Below, piece after piece: positions 17,090 through 26,000 of a stretch of 35,973 nt of DNA. Source of the stretch: Ignavibacteriaceae bacterium (GTDB taxonomy: Bacteria; Bacteroidota; Ignavibacteria; Ignavibacteriales; Ignavibacteriaceae); assembly GCA_013359345.1 (NCBI GenBank), contig JABWCA010000009.1, positions 1-35,973 of the forward strand. Direction: 5' to 3'. The position numbers were made by a program, and so were the translations under genes. Under the pieces are notes generated by a model. The model searched no databases, had not been told where the DNA came from, and saw only the letters and a program-made list of their open reading frames with translations. Each line of letters begins with the position of its first letter. Position 1 is the stretch's first letter.

Positions 17090-20000
17090 CAGCGGATCCT
17101 CCTCCATGTAATATCACTTCTGATCAACCCGTCCTGAGTGACTGCATAAGCACCTGCCCATATTTCCTGATTGGATCCTAGTGTTGGTCTTACCAGACCG
17201 CCGTTTCCGATATTAGTCCACCCGGTGATATCCTGTCTGTTCATTTTTGTTCCAAGACAATAAAATACATTATAACTAAGTGATGATTGTACTGGTGTAA
17301 TCTCCAGTCCCTGGGTACCAAAACCTAAATTAATCAGCCCCGAGATACCGGGTTTGAAAAGTACATCAGAGATGGTCACCGGACCCACAATATTAAAATC
17401 TCCGGCAATATTGTTATTATTTACTGCCCTGATATTAATATAAAACCCTGTATTTTTAGGAAGCAGTGAAATTATACCAACCGGTAATCTTATTATTCCG
17501 TTGTTGGGTATCGTGCTGACAAAATCCAGCCTCTTCCAGTTAATAATGCCGCTGCTGCCCGGATTTGTACCGATTGAATACTGATAATGATTTATTCCCG
17601 ACTCAATATCAACGGCAGTTCTCCTGAAAAACAGGTTTACGTTTCCACCCGCAATATTACCGGAGCCTCCGGGAGGAATTCCCATGAAGAAGTTCACAAC
17701 CGGCTGAGAAGGTTTTGAATTGTCATCAAAAGCATAAGAAGATGAAATCAATATTGCACTCCGCGCATTTGTATTTTTTATGCTTCTCACTTCAAAAACA
17801 AGTTTTGTATTACCTGAAAGTGCAATATTTGGAGGCAGCTGAAATGTTACGGATGTGTTCATTCCATTATTGACCCACCCGGCAGTAAGTGAGGTTGTAT
17901 CGTTTGTACGGTATACCCGGTACTCGTAACCAATTATACCTTGTGAATTATTTACACGCCATTGTAATTTATATCTTGGTCTGCCATCCTGAGGTCTTTC
18001 GGTACCGGGAAGCGGAATTCCAACTGAACCTGTCATTGCCCCTGAAAAAGATTGTGATGTATTTACTGCCTGGTTTATTACCGGTTCAATCAAAACAGGA
18101 ACGGCCGGGAGAACTGTATCAATCTGTATACGGGCGGTGGAACCACTCTGACTGGTTAGCCCCGCCTGATTTGTTGCTCTTACATTTACATAATAAGCGG
18201 CATTATTTTGAAGATTCAGCCCCTGCAGTATAAGTGATGTCAAAGATCCCACATTTTGCCAGTCACGAACCTGATTACCGCCGGGTGTTGTACCTATTGA
18301 ATACTGATAACCGGTGATTCCTGATTCAGGATCATTGGATGACCAGTTAACACGAATATTATTTGTCTGAAATAATAAATAATGAGATGAACTTCCTGCC
18401 CCTGAAAGTGTGATATCAGGAAGAGTGACAACCGGTAAAGTTGGCGGTGTCTGATCAGGCGGAGTAGATTGAGTTGTAGCTCCGACAAAATTAGAAGCAC
18501 CTACAGGCCCGATGTACATCAAAGGGCTCATCAGAGTTCTGTAGCTCACAAACCCGGCTTTATTTCTTACCCTGACGTGAATAGTCCTCCTGACTGATTC
18601 ACCGTCCACTTTATCTGCAAATAAATAACTTGAAATTTCTGCCGACTTGCCAAGGCTAAGAAATCCTGTGGTTCCGGGATTTGGTGAAGATCCATCTGCT
18701 ATTTTAACAGCAATCTCCGAGATTCCGTCAGGATGGGAGGCAGTAAACCTGTAGTTCTGCTTATTATAAAATCTGTTGTTTGCATAAGTCATTGTAATAT
18801 CAGAAACTGAGGGTAAAGTCAGACTGCGTGCAGCCAGATTTCTTTTCTGGATCAATTGCGTCAGACTTGGAGCGGTGTTTTGTACTTCGGGTGCCTGATC
18901 CGCCTTCCAGTATATATATCTGTCAACCACATCATACAAATTCACTGTCATCTCTTGACGTCTTTCAAAGATTGCATTAAGCTGGTCTGAGTAAAACTGA
19001 TGGTTTTGCATGACAGGATTAAATTTGGAATTAAACTCCCGCCTCAAACCGGCCATAAGTGAATCTGTTTTTGCCAGAACGAGCTGCAAGGCGGCTCTTG
19101 GTATATCAAGATATAGTTTTGCGGATTCATCTTTGGCCAGCCTCCATTTCTGATCATCAGGGAAATTTATCCACTGAGCAAGGAATTCTGATTCAGAATA
19201 ATTTAATCCGGCAAGTCGCTTAACCCTCCACCAGCGTGAAAATGCTCTTGCAGCGAGATCCTGACCTGAATAATATCTTGGTTTTGGTGTATTCACGCCT
19301 ATACCCCAACCCGAAGTTGGTTCTGTTACATACTCTATGATATCCTGTTTTGAAAAGGCTTCATGTGCAGCAGCCCAGTTTGAGTTGAAGAAATCAGATT
19401 TTGCATCCTGTTTCTCTCTCCAGTAGTAATAGCCAACCAGTCCGTAAAAATCCTGAACAGATTCCATCAGAATTTTATAATTACTGCCGAGCTTTATGAA
19501 TTCATTATCCGGGGCTGAAAACAGATTATCAAAACGCTGTATAGCCGATTCGATTTGTGAAAGATTGTTCTTAAACAATGAATCATATCTTGATGCTTCT
19601 TCTCTCAGTCTGTTCATGTGCGATGCATTCGACTGTTCAAAACCTGAATTAAGATTAAAATCAGGACCACCGATTAATACAGGAACTTTTTCACCGTTAA
19701 TTATTGTGAAAGATGTAATCTGCGGCTGACTGAAATTAGCAGTCTGAAGCGGATTTGAAAGTTCAGGAAGCTGATATGCCGGCGGAACGGTTATTGTGGT
19801 GCTCAGGGTGGCAAGCTTGTTTGCCAGAGCTGTAAGATTCTGGTTAAACTGAACTATGGCACCATCAATCTGCGGTATTTTTTCAAGTATCTGATTCCTC
19901 AGATCAGTAAGCGCAGCTGCATCTCCCGTTAATATTTCCTTAAGCGTGTTCAGATATGTTATCATAAACGGATTAATAGCAGGATTAACTCTGGCAGTCT

Positions 20001-23000
20001 CCTCATTAATCATAGTAGTTATCCAAAGCCTCCACTCATTGGCAAGGGCGGTGTTAAAAGATCTTGCACGCATGCAGATATCAAGCATCGCCTGTGATGC
20101 CTGCTGGATAGTCTGGTCGCTGATTCCAACCAACGGTTGTGGTCTGTTCTGCATGGCAACACGTGCAGCCTGTGATGCCTGAGTCAGATCATTCCCGATG
20201 TTTCTTGCCTCTTCAATCAACTGATCCATCGCTTCATCCCTTCCAAAGCCTCCTCTGAAACCATCCGAACCAATCCTCATCCATACGCTGCCGTCCCAGC
20301 TTATAAAAAGCACAGTTATTCTGAGTGAGGCACCTCCGTAAAGGTAAAAATCAGGGCTGCCAAGAAGAACACCCTTAACTGTGCCTCTGGCTGCAGCAAT
20401 TCCGCCAAACACTTTTGCATCAATAAACACTTCAAAATAGGCACCCCAGTCAGCACTTGGCCTGTACCATACTTTAAGTTCCATACCGGTCTGAACACTC
20501 ACAATCCAGAAATTAAAGCCCTGTGACATACTCGTGGAGGCATAAAAACCTTTGCTTCCGGTGTAAAAATCACCCGACCCTCTTATCATATTGATTATTG
20601 TATAATTTGCTCTGCCAACCACACCCCAGTTATCCTGGGCATAAATGAAAAAGTTCAGTCTTGCATCGGCATTTATCAGCGAGGCCATCCGTAATTCAAC
20701 ATTAAGGGATCCCTCGGCAAAGGCATGTGTAAACCCGACGGTGAGACTTATATTGCCCTGGATTCTGTCATTCTGCCCAAGGAACACCGCTCTTCCTGTA
20801 AGGTTAAAATTTGTTTCGGAAATTGTAAGAAGAACTCTCCCGCGTGCCGCATTACTTGTCCCGAATTCAAAGGCTCCGTAAATAAGGACAGCAAATGACC
20901 CTGGTGAGGCATATATTGCTCCTTTAGTATTGTTGTCAAGACCGCATCGCTGCTTTACAAGTTCAATATCTTCGTTAGCAGGATTCAGGAAAAATCCGCC
21001 GCCCAGCCCGGTGAGAAATATACCCGGTCCTATAGAGATTCTGAGCCCGTCTGTTACAGCGAGGAAAATGCCCGCACTAACTTTATTCTCTGCTCTTGCA
21101 AGTTTACCTATTACCTGAATGTCATACTGATTTTTTATTTTCCCGTTTCCGGCAAACATCAGATAAAAGCTGTTGCCCTGAGTTTTGTAAGTAATATCAG
21201 CAGCAAATTTAACCATCCCCGATTTCAGATTAAACTGAGCATTGCGAACAAGAAGGTTTAACCCGTTATCAGATTTTCTTGTATAAACCAGAAACTCATC
21301 AACACCGCCGCCGCCTATTCCGGCAATATCTATCGTTCCGCCAAATCTCACAAAACTCTTAACCGTAACATTTTCATTTGTGACGTTGCCTGAACTGCTG
21401 CCTGATGCCAGGTTCCCCGATCTTACACTTATTGTTGTTTCGCTTGTGCTCATTGCAAAGGAATTAACGGAAACACTGACTATATTTTGTATGTTAAGTG
21501 AGCCGCCCGTAATCATTCCGTTGAGATTCTCAATTGTACCGTCAGACCTTATACCCAGATTCTGGAAATTCAGACTCCCTGCAACAGCATTAAAGTTTGC
21601 TGCGGCACCGCCGCTCATGGTAATCTTAAAATTACCATTCTGAAGTGATTCAGACTGGAGGCTGCTGATATTAAGCCTGAGATTTCCGAATTCTATATCG
21701 TTAAGTCCGGAGCTGGTTACTGATCCAAAAGAATACCCGCCTGTGAATGAAAGTGTAAAGCCGGGGGTAACCGTATTTCCTGACTTACTGCCAAACCTTA
21801 TGTATTTATCAGGATTATTCTGGAAATAAAAGGTGGAAACAAGTTCAATGTTTGAATTTCTGTAATTATCAAGATTCAGATTAATTGCCAGATACTGCGG
21901 GTCAAATTTACCCACCCAAAGGTTGAATTCTGTTCTGTCATTATTTCCGATACCATATTCTTCATTAAAAACTACAACTTTTGCCCCGCCTGAAATACTC
22001 CCGTCTGTTCCTACTTTTACATTAAAAAACTGACTGCTTGTATCTGCCGGTGCAGGCAGTTTAACAAAACCGTGCACATCAAGGTAATAAATGTTACCGG
22101 CCGATGTTACCGCAAGTTTTGAAAGTGCAAGACGGTTTTCGACAACGTAAGTGGTCTGAGTTAAGAGATTTGCTCCTGACATACTTATGCTGCCGTTAGT
22201 ACCCACCCTGAAACCATAAAACTGACTCTTCTTACCCATGAATGTAATTTCACCACTCATCGACATATACAGAACATCGTTCTCATAACTGAAAGAGACA
22301 GCCTTATAATTTTCAATATTTTTAAGTTCAAACTCAGCCTTGAAAAGTCTGAATCTTTGCGCTGCAGATGGCAGGGTAATATCGATCTGAGGAACGGTTA
22401 TCCCGCTTTTGTTGATCCTCAGTCCGGCAAATGAGACATTAAAATCCTGAGAAAGTGACGGCGCTGAAATGATTCCGCTCATCTGAAGTTCAAAATCATT
22501 TTCACTGAATGAAAGAGAAATTGCCGGCTGGCCGTTTATACTCTGAGGCTGAAATCTTGCCACTGATACAGGAATCTGAGTTCCCGGTATGTGTGAAAAA
22601 TCGAATCCGAAATTAAATGTCCCGTTCTGATACATGGCTGTGAAATGGATGGCAGAAGTATCTGTGCCGTTTCTGAAGAAACCTGATTTAATATCTCCGC
22701 TCAGCTTAAAACTTTTTGAAGCACCAAAATCAAAACTAAGCCCCTGAAGCTTAAACTCGGCAAATGATCCGAATTTTACTGATTTAATATATCCGGTATT
22801 AGCCAGATATGTTTGCGAAAAATTGCCGAGTGAAACCGTTCCTGAAAGACCCTGATCATTTATTAAGATCCTTTCAATATTTGCCTCCATACCACCCAGA
22901 GCCTGAGGAAGTGAAACCAGCCCCGATGTTGTGAATTCGTAACCGCTGCCTTCTCTTGCAAATCCGAGACTTGTAAGTTTGAGGGGTATTCCCCGCGGAC

Positions 23001-26000
23001 TCAGATCAAGCAAAGGTGCCTGAGGGTTTGATGCAGCAACATTTATGCCTCCGCTTACAAATTCAAACGTACTCTGGTTCACAACTACATTGAACTGAAT
23101 ATCAAACTCTGGAGACGAAGGCTGATTATATTTTAAGGCCGGTACAACAAGTTTTACTGTCTGACCTTCCTTATTACTGATTCTGAGTCCGTTATCTGTC
23201 AGTTCCGTTGCTATCAGAGTATTATCACCTTCCCGGAGTATCAGATATGCTGCATTTGCAGAGCCCAGGGGAAGACGCTCAGGAACAGTTACTGCAGCCA
23301 GAAGATTATCTGGAACAAATCCTGTGCTGTCAAGAAATGCTATTCTTTCGCTGTTTTTGTAGAAAGACATTCTTCCGCTGCGTACTTTGAATCCGGAATA
23401 GCCTAGTTCACAGTTATCCTCAAATTTTAAGACAAGGGTGTTAAAATCCTGATTATTGTATCTGAATGACATTCCCGTTTCACCGCTCAGCGCAATTTTA
23501 TCAGATGCAATTGTTACAGTTGATGGCATTGTTAAAAGCAGTGAGTTATTTTGGGTGATCGAAAAATCGGGAGCCACTGCCGCCCATTTTAATCCACCCG
23601 TTTCCAGACCCACATAAAACGCAAAAGCACTGTTTATGGTGACCGAACCGCTTTTATATGTGAAATCATTAAGATCAATAAGGAAGTTATCAAATGTTGC
23701 AGCAGCATTTCCCCCGCCCTGGAAATTTAGTGCCGATGTTCCTGAAAACCTGAAGCCATCCTTGTTTAAAGAGGCTTCATTTACTGTAAAATTAAAAACA
23801 GGCTTTGCTGCAGGCAGCCCTATTGTGAACGGATCCGTGATCCCTATGCTGCCGTCAAGTATTTTTCCTTCAAGAAGATCGAGCGAGATATTTCCCGCGC
23901 CGGTTATAGTGTTTCCTTCACTTAAAGGCATTGAAAGATTTGCCGCAAGATCTATTCTCACATATTGTGAATCTTCTTCACTACTGAAATGGAGGTCTGA
24001 AGTTGTGACGTTTAAGACAGCCTTGCCTAATTTGAAATCGCATTCAGGCACAAACCCGAGAATACTTCCGGAGATCATTCCTTTACTGTTTAATTTTAAA
24101 TCATTATCACCGAGCACAGTTGATCCGTTGCTGTTCTGGCATCTTAAGACCTCAGGGAGTACGAGATTTCCCTTTATCCTTACGTCAACAACCTGTTCAT
24201 CATTCTGATCCCTGCTCAGAGAACCGCCCACTTCTTTAAGGATATAACCGCCTCCGCTGCTCCCGAAAGGAATGAATAACTGGCTTCCGGGAAAAGTCAC
24301 TTTTTCAATCGTTCCGGTTACATTGCTGCCGTCAAAACCGGCATCCAGAACATAGACTTTAAGACCTTTTAACTGCTGTGGGAACTTGCCGGGAAAACCA
24401 GGGAATGTGAGCTCAAAATCGTATGAAAATGCAAAATCATCCCAGCTTATTGTGAGGGGATCAAAGATGTTAACTGAGAAGTTTGGCATTCTGAAATTGA
24501 GCGGTTTCAATCCGAATCCTTTAAAATCTATTGCCGGAAGTGAAAGGTTCGGCAGCGATAGCGCAGGGAAATTGAGTCCCAGTTTACCGATTCTTATATC
24601 ACTGAGATTGGGTATGCTGAAATTCAATTCCGGAAAATTAAGATTAATGTCAAGATCAATATCAAAATCCCAGCCCAGTTCCGGTGAAAATGATAACCGG
24701 GGCAGTCTGAAATCGAGCAAGTCAAGATTTAACTTCCCGAATGAAAGTTTTGGCAGTGAATCAGGGAGATCAACACTGAAATTGATCACTTCAAAAGAAT
24801 TATTGCTCACTCGCAGAGTTGTTGAGGCTCCGTAAGATTTGGTTTCAGTCAGTTTCAGCCTTAACCCGCCCGTTACTGATATATCAAAATCGGGTACACT
24901 GAAATTCACCAGATCAGTATTTACGGTTCCTGTTACGTTAGTTAATTCAAGTGCAAGACGGTCTGAATTCTCAACGAGGAATATTTTTTTATCCGTATTA
25001 AAATTAAATTCAGACTTCAGATATCCGGTCTCTTCTATCTGCAATGCAAGATTTTCACTCCCCAGTTCGGTTTTAAAGAGTGTGAGTATCCCCCCGAACT
25101 TAACTTTGGAAACACCATTTTCATTTTTGTATTCAAACCGCTTGAGTTTATAGGGGATCCCGGCTTTAGTCAAATCAAAGAGGCTGAGTTTTTCACCCGG
25201 AATTTCAACTTCGATCCGCCCAAGTTGAAGACTGAAATCCGTTTTATCAACAGTTATGTCAAATTCAATCAATAACTCCGGTATTACAGTACCGCTGAAT
25301 TTCAGTCCGGGAAATACTGCAGGTACCGGCACATTTTCCCTGGTTCTGATTCTTATATTATCACCTGCCTCTTCAAAATTAACCAAAAGCGAGTCATTGC
25401 TGTCTCTTAACTGAATATAACCTAAATCGCTTCTTGGGAGCGGAAGTTTTTCCGGCAAAAATGTTGTGACAAGATTGATGGTTGAAATGTTAAAACCGGA
25501 TGATGAGAGGGTGGCAATTATATTGTTATTGAGGAGAAAATTAATTTCACCTGATGTGATTTCCCGTTCAGTGAGTCCTAATTTGAATCCGTTTATGAAT
25601 TCAGCTCTCAGATCGTAAGTTTTTCCGTCATATCTGAGGTATGCGCTTCCTGTGCCAGAAATTGCAAGTCCGTCTTTGGTCAGTTCGAGAGTGTCGGGCA
25701 TGTTTATCATCACACCGTTTGTCTGAGGCGGGCTGTTATTCTTATCAGTGAATGAAATTACAGGATTTCCTCCTTCCAGAAGTGCAAGAATCCCGAACCC
25801 ATTATCAAACACGATTCTCCCCCCTTGCATTCCGGTTTCAGAAAAACTGAATTTTACCTCATCAAAAGTTACACCTGTGCCGCCCCCCTGACCTATATTT
25901 GCGGTGCTTCTTCCGTTAATTTTTATTCCGTCTTTGCCTATTTGCATCGAGCTCAGATTAAAACTCATCACCGGATTTTCTTTAGGATAACTAAGGGTGT

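Noticed and set aside
23636-24835. Long plus-strand open frames (190 and 149 residues) inside the giant gene
   Set aside because: They are antisense to a continuous 3,846-residue frame with clear domain structure, and their composition is that of a reverse complement of beta-rich coding sequence.
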